Source of the DNA: Desulfuromonas acetexigens
GTDB lineage: Bacteria; Desulfobacterota; Desulfuromonadia; Desulfuromonadales; Trichloromonadaceae
Direction of reading: 5' to 3'
Assembly: GCF_900111775.1 (NCBI RefSeq)
Contig: NZ_FOJJ01000001.1
Coordinates: forward strand, 372,001-436,000
Length of the DNA: 64,000 bases
Shown in pieces: positions 46,896 through 57,340 of the stretch; position 1 is the stretch's first letter, and every line of letters starts with the position of its first letter. The position numbers were made by a program, and so were the translations under genes. The notes beneath the pieces were generated by a model. That model did no database searches. It worked only from the letters and a program-made list of their open reading frames with translations, and was not told the DNA's origin.

Positions 46896-49874
46896 TTACA
46901 GCTCCCGCAGAGGCGCCTGCCAGGCCTCTTTCAGTAGATTGATATCAACATCGAGCAGCGTCCGGCCGCTTCGGCTCACAACCAGACGGGGCGTATCAAG
47001 CACTTCGCCAAGGCAGGCCAGCGCCTGGCCGGCGAAGAGACGTTCGAAGCTTTCGCGCTCTTGCGGACGGACGGTGACCAGCAGTCGGCTCGGCGATTCG
47101 GAAAAGAGCAGCGTGTCATCGCGCAATTCCCCTTCGACAACCATCCCCTCCAGTTCGACACGGAGGCCGTAACCGCCGGCGAAGGCCTTCTCGGCCAGAG
47201 CCACGCCGAGACCACCGTCGGAAAGGTCGTGACAGGAGCGCACCAGTCCTTGCCGTTGGGCGGCGTTGAGGGCCTGATAGCGGGCAAAGGCCGTCATCGC
47301 GTCGACTTTGGGGACGTTGCTCCCCAGGAAGCCGAGTTCCGAATAGTATTCAGAGCCGCCGCATTCATCGCGGGTTTCGCCGAGCAGATAGACGAGATCG
47401 CCGGGGCGCTTGACATCCATGGAGACCGCCTGGCGCACGTCATCGATCTTGCCGATGACGGAAAAAAGCACGGTCGGCGGGATGGAGATCTTGGTGTCGC
47501 CGATCTGGTAGTCGTTTTTCATCGAGTCCTTGCCCGAGATCAGCGGCACGCCGAAGGCGACACAATATTCGTAGAGGGCCTTGTTGGCCCGCACCAGCTG
47601 GGCGGCCTTGTACTCGCCGTCAGGGGTTTTCTCGCTCTTCACCGGGTCGCACCAGCAGAAGTTGTCAAGACCGGCCACATGCTCGATATCGCCCCCCACC
47701 GCTACATAGTTGCGCAGACCTTCGTCAATGGCGCAGGCCATCATGTGATAGGTGTCGATATCCGAATAGCTGGGGCAGATGCCGTGGGAGACGACCACCC
47801 CTTCGAAGGAATCGAAGAGGGGCCGAAAGACGGCGGCGTCGGAAGGCCCGTCATTGGCGACCCCGACCAGCGGCTTGATGACCGTGCCGGCCTGAACCTC
47901 ATGGTCGTAACGGCGGATGACGCTCTCCTTCGAGCAGATATTGAGCCGTCCAAGCAATTTGCCCAGTTCGGCGCCGAGGTCGGCGGGAACGGGGAAGACC
48001 GGCTCGGCGGTCTTGGGCGGCGTCCACTTGGCGGAGATGACCATTTGCGGCACCCCACCATGAAGGAACTCCATCGGCAGATAGGCCACAGTGCGGCCTT
48101 CGTAGAGACAATGAAAATAACCGGAATCGGTAAAGACGCCGAGATCGACGGCTTCCACGTCCATCTCCCGAGCGAGCTGGATGAATTCTTCCAGCTTCTC
48201 CGGCGGCACCGCCAGGGTCATGCGTTCCTGCGCCTCGGAGATGAGAATCTCCCAGGGCTGCAGGCCAGGATATTTGAGCGGGGCGCGGTCGAGATGCAGC
48301 TCGAAACCGCCGGTGTCTTCACTCATTTCGCCGACCGAGGAGGAAAGACCGCCGGCGCCGTTGTCGGTGATGGAACTGTACAGCCCCCGGTCGCGGGCGA
48401 TGAGCAGAAAATCGAACATGCGCTTCTGGGTGATCGGATCGCCGATCTGCACGGCGGTCACCGGCGAACCTTCGTGCAACTCTTCCGAAGAGAAGGTGGC
48501 GCCGTGAATACCGTCTTTGCCGATGCGTCCGCCGGTCATGACGATATGATCGCCGACCTGAACCTTCTTTTCATGACAAGGCTTACCGTTCAGGACGCGG
48601 GGCATGATCGAGGCGGTGCCGCAATAGACCAGCGGCTTGCCGGCGAAACGTTCATCGAAGACGATAGAGCCATTGACCGTCGGGATGCCGCTCTTGTTGC
48701 CGCCGTGTTCGACCCCCTCGACCACCCCTTCAAAAATCCGCCGGGGATGCAGCAGTCGGGGCGGCAAGGGTTTTTCGTAGAAGGGCGAAGCGAAGCAGAA
48801 GACGTCGGTGTTGAAGATCAACCGGGCACCCATGCCCGTTCCCATGCCGTCACGGTTGACGCCGACGATGCCGGTCAGAGCGCCGCCGTAGGGATCGAGA
48901 GCGCTCGGCGAGTTGTGGGTTTCGACTTTGAAGACCACACTCCAGTCCTCGTTGAAGGCGATGACCCCGGCGTTGTCTTTGAAGACCGACAGGCAGAAAT
49001 CCTTTTCCCCCTTGGCCGCGCGGATGTCGCGGGTGGCGCCGACGATGTAGGTCTTGAACAGGGAGTTGATGCTTTCTTTACGCCCCTGCTCATCCTCGTA
49101 ATCAATGCGCGCCGAGAAGATCTTGTGCTTGCAGTGTTCGCTCCAAGTCTGGGCCAGGGCTTCAAGCTCGACGTCGGTGAGCTTGGCGCCAAGGCCGACG
49201 GCGGTCCGCGTCTGGGAGAAAGTCGGATCGATGGCGTGGGCTTGGATCGTCTTCATCTCATCGAGATTGAGAGCGAGCATGCCGTCGCGGCTGATCTGCA
49301 TCAGCGCCTCGTCAGCGACGTCGAGGTCGATTTCCCGCACCTCGGGACGGGCATCGCCGGTGACCTTGGGCAGGGTAATGGTCACTCCCTTTTCCTGGTC
49401 GAACTCGGCGGCGGTGACGATGTCCCAGCGCTGGATCAGGCCGTTGCCGAGAAAGCCCGAGGCGATGCGCTCGGCGATCGCCTTATCGACCTTCCCCTTG
49501 AGCAGATACTGGACCGAGGTATAGACCGCCTCGCCGGCGGCAAAAGGACGGCCGGTGAGATACTGGATCGCCTCGCGGGCGGTGCGTCCGACATTGTCGG
49601 TGACGCCAGGACGGAAGCCGACCTCGATCAGAACGTCGAAATCCCGGGCCAGCGGACGGTTGACGGCGTAGCGCTGGATCACCGGGTCGGAGAGCGGACC
49701 GGCGGCGGCCGCCTCGACTTCGGCTTCGGACAGGTCCGCGTCGACGGTGTAAACATCTAGGGTGCGCACCTGTTCCAGTTCAATGCCGAGATGTTCCCTG
49801 ATTTCGCGCCTGACCCGCTCACCGCGAGGGTCTTTGACGTCATCCAGCAGTCCGACTACGATTCTCCAGGCCAT
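46896..49874 (-). CDS. purL: FGAM synthase, PurS-PurL fusion
   Basis: 992 residues. The first about 85 residues (IVVGLLDDVKDPRGERVRREI) form a PurS-like domain; the rest is the large synthase with an ATP-binding half (SEHCKHKIFSARI, VVFKVETHNSPSALDPYGGA) and a second half (GKDSMKNDY and SCHDLSDGGLGVAL). In Bacillus PurS and PurL are separate, in E. coli PurQ is also fused; this is the intermediate layout known from Geobacter relatives. Downstream purQ begins immediately. Confidence 0.95.
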   Translation of the reverse strand: MAWRIVVGLLDDVKDPRGERVRREIREHLGIELEQVRTLDVYTVDADLSEAEVEAAAAGPLSDPVIQRYAVNRPLARDFDVLIEVGFRPGVTDNVGRTAREAIQYLTGRPFAAGEAVYTSVQYLLKGKVDKAIAERIASGFLGNGLIQRWDIVTAAEFDQEKGVTITLPKVTGDARPEVREIDLDVADEALMQISRDGMLALNLDEMKTIQAHAIDPTFSQTRTAVGLGAKLTDVELEALAQTWSEHCKHKIFSARIDYEDEQGRKESINSLFKTYIVGATRDIRAAKGEKDFCLSVFKDNAGVIAFNEDWSVVFKVETHNSPSALDPYGGALTGIVGVNRDGMGTGMGARLIFNTDVFCFASPFYEKPLPPRLLHPRRIFEGVVEGVEHGGNKSGIPTVNGSIVFDERFAGKPLVYCGTASIMPRVLNGKPCHEKKVQVGDHIVMTGGRIGKDGIHGATFSSEELHEGSPVTAVQIGDPITQKRMFDFLLIARDRGLYSSITDNGAGGLSSSVGEMSEDTGGFELHLDRAPLKYPGLQPWEILISEAQERMTLAVPPEKLEEFIQLAREMDVEAVDLGVFTDSGYFHCLYEGRTVAYLPMEFLHGGVPQMVISAKWTPPKTAEPVFPVPADLGAELGKLLGRLNICSKESVIRRYDHEVQAGTVIKPLVGVANDGPSDAAVFRPLFDSFEGVVVSHGICPSYSDIDTYHMMACAIDEGLRNYVAVGGDIEHVAGLDNFCWCDPVKSEKTPDGEYKAAQLVRANKALYEYCVAFGVPLISGKDSMKNDYQIGDTKISIPPTVLFSVIGKIDDVRQAVSMDVKRPGDLVYLLGETRDECGGSEYYSELGFLGSNVPKVDAMTAFARYQALNAAQRQGLVRSCHDLSDGGLGVALAEKAFAGGYGLRVELEGMVVEGELRDDTLLFSESPSRLLVTVRPQERESFERLFAGQALACLGEVLDTPRLVVSRSGRTLLDVDINLLKEAWQAPLREL

Positions 49875-49912
49875 GAATTCTCCTCAGGCAACCTTCGGGT
49901 TAAAACAGGCAC

Positions 49913-49938
49913 GGGCAGGACGCGTTACCGCCCTGCCC
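49913..49938 (-). terminator. Hairpin between the hydrolase and purL
   Basis: GGGCAGG (49913-49919) pairs with CCTGCCC (49932-49938). On the minus strand a TTTT lies a few bases beyond. It sits in the 87-bp gap before purL, possibly a weak terminator or purL leader element. Confidence 0.4.
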
Positions 49939-49961
49939 CATAATTTCGTTCGCATTTTAGC

Positions 49962-50738
49962 TCACGCCGTCAGTTCCAGACAGACGCTGGCTTCGTCCTG
50001 ACGGCCGACCACCACCCGCGGAGCGCAGAGATTCCGCTCGGTAAGAACGGTGGAAACGGCCGCCTGCGCCAGTTCGGGGCGATTATTTTCGTGACTGAGA
50101 TGGGCGAGAAAAACCGCTTCGAGCCGGTCGCAAACCACCTCGCCGAGAAGCTCGGCGCAGTCGTCGTTGGAGAGATGCCCATGGTGTCCGCGAATCCGCT
50201 GCTTCAGCGGCCAGGGGTAAGGGCCGTCGCGCAACAGTTCGGGGTCATGGTTGGCTTCCAGCACCAGCGCCCGACACCCTTTCAGGCGTTCCCGGACCAG
50301 CCGCGTGGCGATGCCCAGGTCGGTGGCCACGCCAATCTTGCCCAATGCCGTTTCAATCAGAAATCCCACCGGCGCTACCGCATCATGGGTCACAGGAAAG
50401 GGAGTAATCCGCAGATCCTTGAGGTCGAAAGCCTCACCGTCGGTAATTTCTCGGAGATCATCGATCCGGCCGAGATTGGGCAGGGCGGCGCGAGTGGCAT
50501 GATGCAGATAGACAGGCAGGGAATAGCGGCGGGACAAAGGGCCGACGCCGAGGCAATGATCGCCATGTTCGTGGGTGACGAGCAACGCATCGAGATCCTC
50601 GGAGCGTACCCCGATTCCCGCCAGGCGACGGGTCAACTCCCGCGCCGGCAATCCGGCATCGATGAGCACCCGGCACTCGTCCGACTCAAGGTAGAGGGCA
50701 TTCCCCCGACTTCCACTGGCTAACAGGCAAATCCGCAC
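49962..50738 (-). CDS. MBL-fold metallo-hydrolase, YycJ/WalJ-like
   Basis: 258 residues. The metallo-beta-lactamase metal motif THEHGDHCLG is near residue 55, with LEANHDPELL and the C-terminal AHLSHENNRPE. The N-terminus MRICLLASGSRGNALYLESDECRVLIDAG is the YycJ pattern. YycJ-type enzymes are linked to DNA repair or cell-wall control in Firmicutes; the role here is not known. It lies downstream of a histidine kinase gene, same strand, about 95 bp on, as yycJ often does with walK, though this may be chance. Confidence 0.88.
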   Translation of the reverse strand: MRICLLASGSRGNALYLESDECRVLIDAGLPARELTRRLAGIGVRSEDLDALLVTHEHGDHCLGVGPLSRRYSLPVYLHHATRAALPNLGRIDDLREITDGEAFDLKDLRITPFPVTHDAVAPVGFLIETALGKIGVATDLGIATRLVRERLKGCRALVLEANHDPELLRDGPYPWPLKQRIRGHHGHLSNDDCAELLGEVVCDRLEAVFLAHLSHENNRPELAQAAVSTVLTERNLCAPRVVVGRQDEASVCLELTA

Positions 50739-50832
50739 ACAATTCTCCCCGCCCCGGGCATGGGCGCCTGACTATATACCTTATATAACAAGGACGCCGC
50801 AAGGGAAAAACCGGTTTTCATCCGCCGCTGAA

Positions 50833-52869
50833 TCAGCTCTCGGAAGGGATGGGCAGAAGGATGTGGAAGGTGCTGCCGGGGAAGTGATCGGGGTCGCAAC
50901 CGGGGCTTTCCACCCAGACCTCGCCGCCGTGCATTTCGACGATCCCCTTGACGATGGTCAGGCCAAGCCCGGTCCCCTTCCCCTTGAAGGCAACCTTGCC
51001 GGTGGAATGTTCCTCGATGATGCCAACCTCGTAGAACTTCTCGAAAACCCGCACCTGATCAGCTCCGTCGATGCCGATGCCGGTGTCGTTGATGAGAATT
51101 TCCACAAAGGGCGCCGGCGCCCGACCGATGCGCCGCCAGTCGTCGTTTTCCTCTTCGTCCCGCTCACCCATATATTTCAGGCGATAGGAAAGCCGGGTTT
51201 CCACGGTGATGCGTCCGCCATCGGGAGTGAATTTGATGGAATTGACCACGAGATTGGTGATGACCTGAACCAGACGGTCGGGATCGCATTTGATCAGCGG
51301 CAGATGCTCGGCGAGGCGCAGTTCGTGACTCTGTTTGCGGACCGTGAAGAAATATTCGATCTCCTTGAGGGCCTGGCGAATCACCTCATTGATATCGACC
51401 ACCCGCTCGCGCAGACGCAGGGCATGGCTGTCGAGCATCGAAACGTCGACCATGTCGCGGACGATATTGGAGAGGCGGTTGGCGGCCTCGTCGATGTGCT
51501 GCAGCATCGGCAGAGCCTCTTCACCGACAACGTCAGCCATTTCGTCAAGCAGGATATCCGAGTAGCCGAGAATCACGGTCAGAGGGGTCTTCAACTCGTG
51601 GGAGGCGAGGCCGAGGAAGGAGTCTTTCATCTGGTTGAGCCGCTGCAACTCGGCGGTACTGCGCTCGAGGTTTTCGGTGATTTCCCGCTCCCGGGTGACG
51701 TCGCGGTAGGTCATCTGGGTCATGCGTTTGCCGTCGCGACCGACTACCGGTGAACCCTTGCCCCAGGCAATCAGCCGGGTGTGGTCCGAGGGGCGAGTGA
51801 AGCGCACCTCGGCTTCATGAAAATTGCCGAGCAAAATACTCTGATGCATTTCGTACTGGTCATCCACATTTTCACATTCCAGCTTTTCCCAGAAGGTGAA
51901 GAGATTGGTCCCTTGCACGGCATGACGGGAAACGCCAAAGAAGGCCTCGGCCGCCTTGTTGAGCAGGACCAGGCGATCTTCGTCGTCGCTGACGAGAATG
52001 GCGTCGGAGGCATCCTCAAGAAGCGAGCGATACATCTCGCGACTGCGCCCCAGTTCGGTGCCGATCTGCTCCTGACGTTCGTAGGAGAGTTGCAGCTCGC
52101 GGTTCGTTTCCTCCAGCTCGCGGTAGCTCTCGCTGATCTGCTCGTCACGCTGGCGCAAAGAGGCCGCCATTTCCTGCAACGCTGTACCGAGCTCAGAAAA
52201 GTCGGGAGTGGACATGGGCGGGACGACGACCTTGAAGTTGCCACCGGCGATTTCCTTGGCCACATCGCACAGTCGATGAATCGGCCCGACCAGGTCACGG
52301 CGGGTAAAAAGGAAGACCAGCCCGAAAATGACCAGAAAGGCAAGACCGAAAATGATGAAGGCCCGTTGCAGGGCCTTGGCGGTACGGGCCTCAAGCACCG
52401 AATCAGGAAAACCGATACGGATGCGTCCGGACAGGTTGCCGGAAGCATCGAAAATGGGCAGGGAAAGGTCGTAAATCTGCCCCCAGCGCGGGGTCATGAG
52501 GAGGGAGGTGGAATCGGAGATCGCCTTGAGAAACTGGACGCCGGTAAAAAAGTGAAAGGAGGGATCGCTGGAATAAAGCGGTTGGCCGACGGAGTTTTCA
52601 ATCAGACAATAGTTGATTTCCGGATCGCTGCCGACAATCTCCTGACAGCGGGCATTGATCCCCTCCAGTTCGTCGAGGGGCAGGCCCAGGGCCAGAACCT
52701 TTTCGACGGAGGTCTTGAGCTCGGTGGCGACACTCTGACAGCGCAAGAGCAGACCGTCCCGGTAGTCACGCCGGAAACCCTCGATATTCAATGCCGTGTT
52801 AATCCCGATGGTCAATCCGAGAATCAGAAAGACAAAAATCAGGATACGTTTTTCGAGGGTACTTTTCAT
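50833..52869 (-). CDS. Membrane PAS sensor histidine kinase
   Basis: 678 residues. Two membrane helices (about 8-27 and 169-190) flank a periplasmic sensing region of about 140 residues, followed by HAMP, a coiled coil, a PAS domain (about 278-390, DASDAILVSDDEDRLVLLNKAAEAFFG), HisKA with ASHELKTPLT (His about 421) and HATPase with GTGLGLTIVKG. No receiver, so the partner regulator is elsewhere. The ATG at 52869 is preferred; a TTG 36 bases upstream keeps the frame open but lacks a ribosome site. The hydrolase gene follows on the same strand. Confidence 0.9.
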   Translation of the reverse strand: MKSTLEKRILIFVFLILGLTIGINTALNIEGFRRDYRDGLLLRCQSVATELKTSVEKVLALGLPLDELEGINARCQEIVGSDPEINYCLIENSVGQPLYSSDPSFHFFTGVQFLKAISDSTSLLMTPRWGQIYDLSLPIFDASGNLSGRIRIGFPDSVLEARTAKALQRAFIIFGLAFLVIFGLVFLFTRRDLVGPIHRLCDVAKEIAGGNFKVVVPPMSTPDFSELGTALQEMAASLRQRDEQISESYRELEETNRELQLSYERQEQIGTELGRSREMYRSLLEDASDAILVSDDEDRLVLLNKAAEAFFGVSRHAVQGTNLFTFWEKLECENVDDQYEMHQSILLGNFHEAEVRFTRPSDHTRLIAWGKGSPVVGRDGKRMTQMTYRDVTREREITENLERSTAELQRLNQMKDSFLGLASHELKTPLTVILGYSDILLDEMADVVGEEALPMLQHIDEAANRLSNIVRDMVDVSMLDSHALRLRERVVDINEVIRQALKEIEYFFTVRKQSHELRLAEHLPLIKCDPDRLVQVITNLVVNSIKFTPDGGRITVETRLSYRLKYMGERDEEENDDWRRIGRAPAPFVEILINDTGIGIDGADQVRVFEKFYEVGIIEEHSTGKVAFKGKGTGLGLTIVKGIVEMHGGEVWVESPGCDPDHFPGSTFHILLPIPSES

Positions 52870-53126
52870 CGTCGCGACAAACCGCCGTCCCTTGCAGAAA
52901 TCCAAAAGCCGCCACTAGTCGTGACTAGCAAACCGCCTGATGCGCATGAAAAAAGCTGGAAAAGCGTGATGAAACACGGAAGTGGAACGAAAAAACCAGT
53001 TGCCTTTTCGATCATCTCGGGTAGACTCTGGGACTCGAAATGTGGCAGTTTTCGAATCGAGAATGTCGTCCTTTTTACCACAGCCGCCCTTGCCAATTCA
53101 ACGATTCATTCATGGGACTCCAATGA

Positions 53127-54260
<1,134 letters not shown>

Positions 54261-54282
54261 CCCCCTTCCGCCACATCCATAG

Positions 54283-54315
54283 AGGGCAGGATCGCTAGAT
54301 CCTGCCCTTTGTTTT
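54283..54315 (+). terminator. Intrinsic terminator between gap and pgk
   Basis: Perfect 11-bp arms AGGGCAGGATC/GATCCTGCCCT (54283-54293 and 54298-54308) with a 4-base loop, then TTGTTTT. It lies 26 bases before the pgk start, so it can limit read-through from gap to pgk. Confidence 0.87.
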
Positions 54316-54340
54316 ACCTATCCCCTTTGGAGACGTGACG

Positions 54341-55534
54341 ATGTTCAACAAAGTGACCGTTCAGGATCTGGATCTCAAAGGCAAGCGGGTCTTCTGCCGG
54401 GTCGATTTCAATGTCCCCCTCGACGACCAGCGTTCCATTACCGACGACACCCGGATCGTCGCCGCTCTACCGACCATCCGCCACATCGTGGAGCAGGGCG
54501 GCCGACTGATTCTCGCTTCCCATCTCGGCCGCCCCAAGGCTCAGGTCAACCCCAAATACAGCCTGGCGCCGGTCGCGCCCTATCTCTCCAAACTTCTCGA
54601 CCGCAAGGTAACGATGGCGCCGGACTGCATCGGTGCGGAAGTGGAAAAGCTGGTCGCGGCCATGCAGGACGGCGATATCCTGTTATTGGAAAATGTCCGT
54701 TTTCACGCCGGCGAGGAAAAGAACGATTCCGCCTTTGCCGCGCAACTTGCGGCCCTCGGCGAGGTCTACGTCAACGACGCCTTTGGCGCCGCCCATCGCG
54801 CCCACGCTTCCACCGAAGGGGTTGCCCGACTGCTTAAGCCGGCGGCAGCCGGTTTTCTCATGGAAAAGGAACTGCGTTATCTTGGCCAGGCCCTGGCCGC
54901 TCCGAAGCGACCCTTTGTCGCCGTGCTCGGTGGCGCCAAAGTCAGTGACAAGATCACCGTCATTGAGAACTTGCTCGGCAAGGTCGATGCGCTGCTGATC
55001 GGCGGCGGCATGGCCTACACCTTCCTCAAGGCCCAAGGGATCGCCATCGGCAAATCCCTGGTCGAAGAAGACCGCCTCGATCTGGCGCGGGATCTGCTGG
55101 CCAAAGCCGCCGCCCGGAAAGTTCAGATGCTCCTTCCCGTCGACCACGTCATGGCCGCCGAGTTCAAGGCGGATGCTGAAGCGGTCGTATCCGAAGGCAG
55201 CGCCGTCCGTGAAGGATTGATGGCCCTGGACATCGGCCCCAAGAGCATCGCCGCCTACACTGCGGTGTTGAAGGAGGCCGCCACCGTCGTCTGGAACGGT
55301 CCGATGGGGGTCTTCGAATTTCCCGCCTTCGCCGCCGGCACCATGGCCGTCGCCCGGACGCTGGCCGAAACGGACTGCCTTTCCATCATCGGCGGCGGTG
55401 ACTCGGTGGCGGCCGTCAACCAGTCGGGACTGGAAGAGCACATGACCCACATCTCCACCGGCGGCGGCGCCTCCCTGGAGTTCCTCGAAGGTCGGGAACT
55501 GCCCGGCGTTACCGCTCTGACGGATAAAGCCTGA
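54341..55534 (+). CDS. pgk: Phosphoglycerate kinase
   Basis: 397 residues. [11 protein letters not shown] near the N-terminus (substrate-binding Arg/Asp/Asn), ASHLGRP, the hinge region, and the nucleotide-binding GGGDSVAAV and [13 protein letters not shown]. Transfers phosphate from 1,3-bisphosphoglycerate to ADP. The ATG at 54341 with GGAG 9 bases upstream is preferred over the GTG two codons earlier. Followed by tpiA. Confidence 0.97.
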   Translation: MFNKVTVQDLDLKGKRVFCRVDFNVPLDDQRSITDDTRIVAALPTIRHIVEQGGRLILASHLGRPKAQVNPKYSLAPVAPYLSKLLDRKVTMAPDCIGAEVEKLVAAMQDGDILLLENVRFHAGEEKNDSAFAAQLAALGEVYVNDAFGAAHRAHASTEGVARLLKPAAAGFLMEKELRYLGQALAAPKRPFVAVLGGAKVSDKITVIENLLGKVDALLIGGGMAYTFLKAQGIAIGKSLVEEDRLDLARDLLAKAAARKVQMLLPVDHVMAAEFKADAEAVVSEGSAVREGLMALDIGPKSIAAYTAVLKEAATVVWNGPMGVFEFPAFAAGTMAVARTLAETDCLSIIGGGDSVAAVNQSGLEEHMTHISTGGGASLEFLEGRELPGVTALTDKA

Positions 55535-55606
55535 TCTTCAATGCGGGTCGGCCGTTATTCCGGCCCCAGTTCCCTGCCCTAAGGGATATTTCACGGAGGA
55601 TTTTAC

Positions 55607-56374
55607 ATGCGCAAGCCCATGATCGCCGGCAACTGGAAGCTGCACAAAACCATCGGTGAAGCCCTCGACCTGGCTTCCGCCCTCAAACAGGAAACCGCTG
55701 AGATCGATGATATCGACATCGTCATCGCCCCGGTCTTCACCTCGCTGGCCAAGGTCGCCGAGCAACTGGTCGGCTCAAACATCGCCCTAGCCGGACAGAA
55801 CTGCCATCCCGCCGCTTCCGGTGCTTTCACCGGCGAGGTCTCCCCGGCTTTGCTGCGGGATGCCGGCTGCCGCTACTGTATTGTCGGCCATTCGGAACGG
55901 CGTCAGCTTTTCGGCGAGACCGATGCCTTCATCAATGAAAAAGTCCGGTCCTTGCTCGCTGCAGGACTGGACGTCATCTTCTGTATTGGCGAAACCCTGG
56001 AAGAGCGGGAAGGCGATCAGATGTACGAGGTCCTTGCCACGCAGGTGCGTGAGGGCTTGCGCGACATCACCGCCGCGCAGATGTCCCAGGTTGTGGTCGC
56101 CTACGAGCCGGTCTGGGCGATCGGCACCGGCAAGACCGCCAGCAATCTGCAGGCCGAGGAAGCCCATGCTTTCGTTCGCGGGCTGCTGCGGGGCCTGTAC
56201 AGCGAAGAAGTCGCCGAGAGCACGCGCATTCTTTATGGCGGCAGCGTCAAACCGGACAACGTCGACGGCCTCATGGCGCAGATGGATGTGGACGGCGCTC
56301 TGGTCGGCGGCGCCAGCCTCAAGGCCGATGATTTCCTGCGCATCATCCGCTTTCGGCGGAGTCCCAGCGCGTAA
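55607..56374 (+). CDS. tpiA: Triosephosphate isomerase
   Basis: 255 residues. N-terminal MIAGNWKLHK with the catalytic lysine, GHSERR histidine, catalytic glutamate in VVAYEPVWAIGTG and the YGGSV phosphate loop. Interconverts the two triose phosphates. ACGGAGGA is 8 bases before the start. Follows pgk by 72 bp. Confidence 0.97.
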   Translation: MRKPMIAGNWKLHKTIGEALDLASALKQETAEIDDIDIVIAPVFTSLAKVAEQLVGSNIALAGQNCHPAASGAFTGEVSPALLRDAGCRYCIVGHSERRQLFGETDAFINEKVRSLLAAGLDVIFCIGETLEEREGDQMYEVLATQVREGLRDITAAQMSQVVVAYEPVWAIGTGKTASNLQAEEAHAFVRGLLRGLYSEEVAESTRILYGGSVKPDNVDGLMAQMDVDGALVGGASLKADDFLRIIRFRRSPSA

Positions 56375-56455
56375 GATTAATGCTTTGCGGAACGGACGAA
56401 TCGTGATAATGTGCGTGGTCCTGTTTTCATGTCACCTGAAGGAGCTTAACCCATC

Positions 56456-56869
56456 ATGACCACTTTTCTTATTGTCCTGCATATTGTCGTCTGCCTGGCC
56501 CTGATCGCCATTGTCCTGCTGCAAGGGGGCAAGGGGGCCGAAATGGGCGCCTCCTTCGGCGCCGGCGGCAGCCAGACGGTCTTTGGCGCCTCCGGCGGCC
56601 AGAGCTTCATGGGCAAACTGACCGCGGCGGCGGCCATTATCTTCATGCTGACCAGCCTGACCCTCGCCTACTTTTACGGCCAGCCCGGCGGTAGCAGCAT
56701 CATGCCCTCCAGCGTTGTAACCGCAACCCCTCAGGCCGAACCTGTTCCCGCCACCGAACCGGCTGCGGAATCCGCTGTCGCTCCGGCCTCTGAACCGGCG
56801 ACGACGGAAGCCACTCCCGCGACCGGCGACGCCCCTGTCCAGGCCAATCCGGACGCGGAAAAAAATTAA
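56456..56869 (+). CDS. secG: Preprotein translocase subunit SecG
   Basis: 137 residues: two membrane helices (about 2-22 and 50-70) around the conserved QGGKGAEMGASFGAGGSQTVFG loop, then a 55-residue Ala/Pro/Glu/Thr-rich cytoplasmic tail longer than that of E. coli SecG (110). It helps SecA/SecYEG protein export. Its place after tpiA and before a leucine tRNA is a widespread gene order. Confidence 0.93.
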   Translation: MTTFLIVLHIVVCLALIAIVLLQGGKGAEMGASFGAGGSQTVFGASGGQSFMGKLTAAAAIIFMLTSLTLAYFYGQPGGSSIMPSSVVTATPQAEPVPATEPAAESAVAPASEPATTEATPATGDAPVQANPDAEKN

Positions 56870-56887
56870 CAACGCGCCGATTTAATG

Positions 56888-56916
56888 TTGACACAAACAG
56901 CCTGAATCAGTATAAA
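56888..56916 (+). promoter_or_regulatory. Sigma70 promoter of tRNA-Leu
   Basis: TTGACA (56888-56893), 17 bases, TATAAA (56911-56916), ending 12 bases before the tRNA. A near-perfect housekeeping promoter, as expected for a stable RNA. Confidence 0.88.
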
Positions 56917-56928
56917 TACATCCGCTTC

Positions 56929-57015
56929 GCCGAAGTGGTGGAATTGGTAGACACGCCATCTTGAGGGGGTGGTGGCCAACTGGTCGTGCGAGTTCGAGTC
57001 TCGCCTTCGGCACCA
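56929..57015 (+). tRNA. tRNA-Leu (GAG anticodon)
   Basis: 87 nt including an encoded CCA (57013-57015). The acceptor arms GCCGAAG and CTTCGGC pair fully, the anticodon loop is TTGAGGG (anticodon GAG), a long class II variable arm is present, and the T arm is GCGAG-TTCGAGT-CTCGC. Reads CUC/CUU leucine codons. Own promoter and terminator. Confidence 0.96.
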
Positions 57016-57026
57016 AAAAACAGAGC

Positions 57027-57057
57027 AACCCGCGATCCCTGATCGCGGGTTTTTTTT
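57027..57057 (+). terminator. Intrinsic terminator of tRNA-Leu
   Basis: Arms AACCCGCGATC (57027-57037) and GATCGCGGGTT (57041-57051) around a 3-base loop, then a run of T to 57057. Confidence 0.93.
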
Positions 57058-57190
57058 GTGCAAAAAACCGCTGATCAACATGCGAAAATCTCGCCGTGCC
57101 GCCAGCAAAAGAAAACCGCTTTTGATGAGTCCGGCCTGTCGATTTTACCTTGATTTCCGCGCACGCCTTTAGTAGTATCCCCACATTGCA

Positions 57191-57258
57191 CCCTTGGTTC
57201 CCCAAAAAAACCAGGGGTTTTAGCCCCGTGATACCCCTCCTTCACGGGGCATTTTTTT
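57191..57258 (+). terminator. Two tandem terminator-like hairpins before the thioredoxin-domain gene
   Basis: Hairpin 1: CCCTTGGTT (57191-57199) with AACCAGGGG (57209-57217), then TTTT. Hairpin 2: GCCCCGTGA (57223-57231) with TCACGGGGC (57242-57250), then A and seven T. No coding gene precedes them after the tRNA terminator at 57057, so they suggest a short transcript or a leader with attenuation, ending 83 bp before the next start. Confidence 0.65.
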
Positions 57259-57340
57259 ATCTACCGCCGCACAGCCTCTCCCCCCTTGTCAAAGCCCTCC
57301 CTGTTGCTAGACTCATGAAAACCATTTTTCTGGAGTCGGC

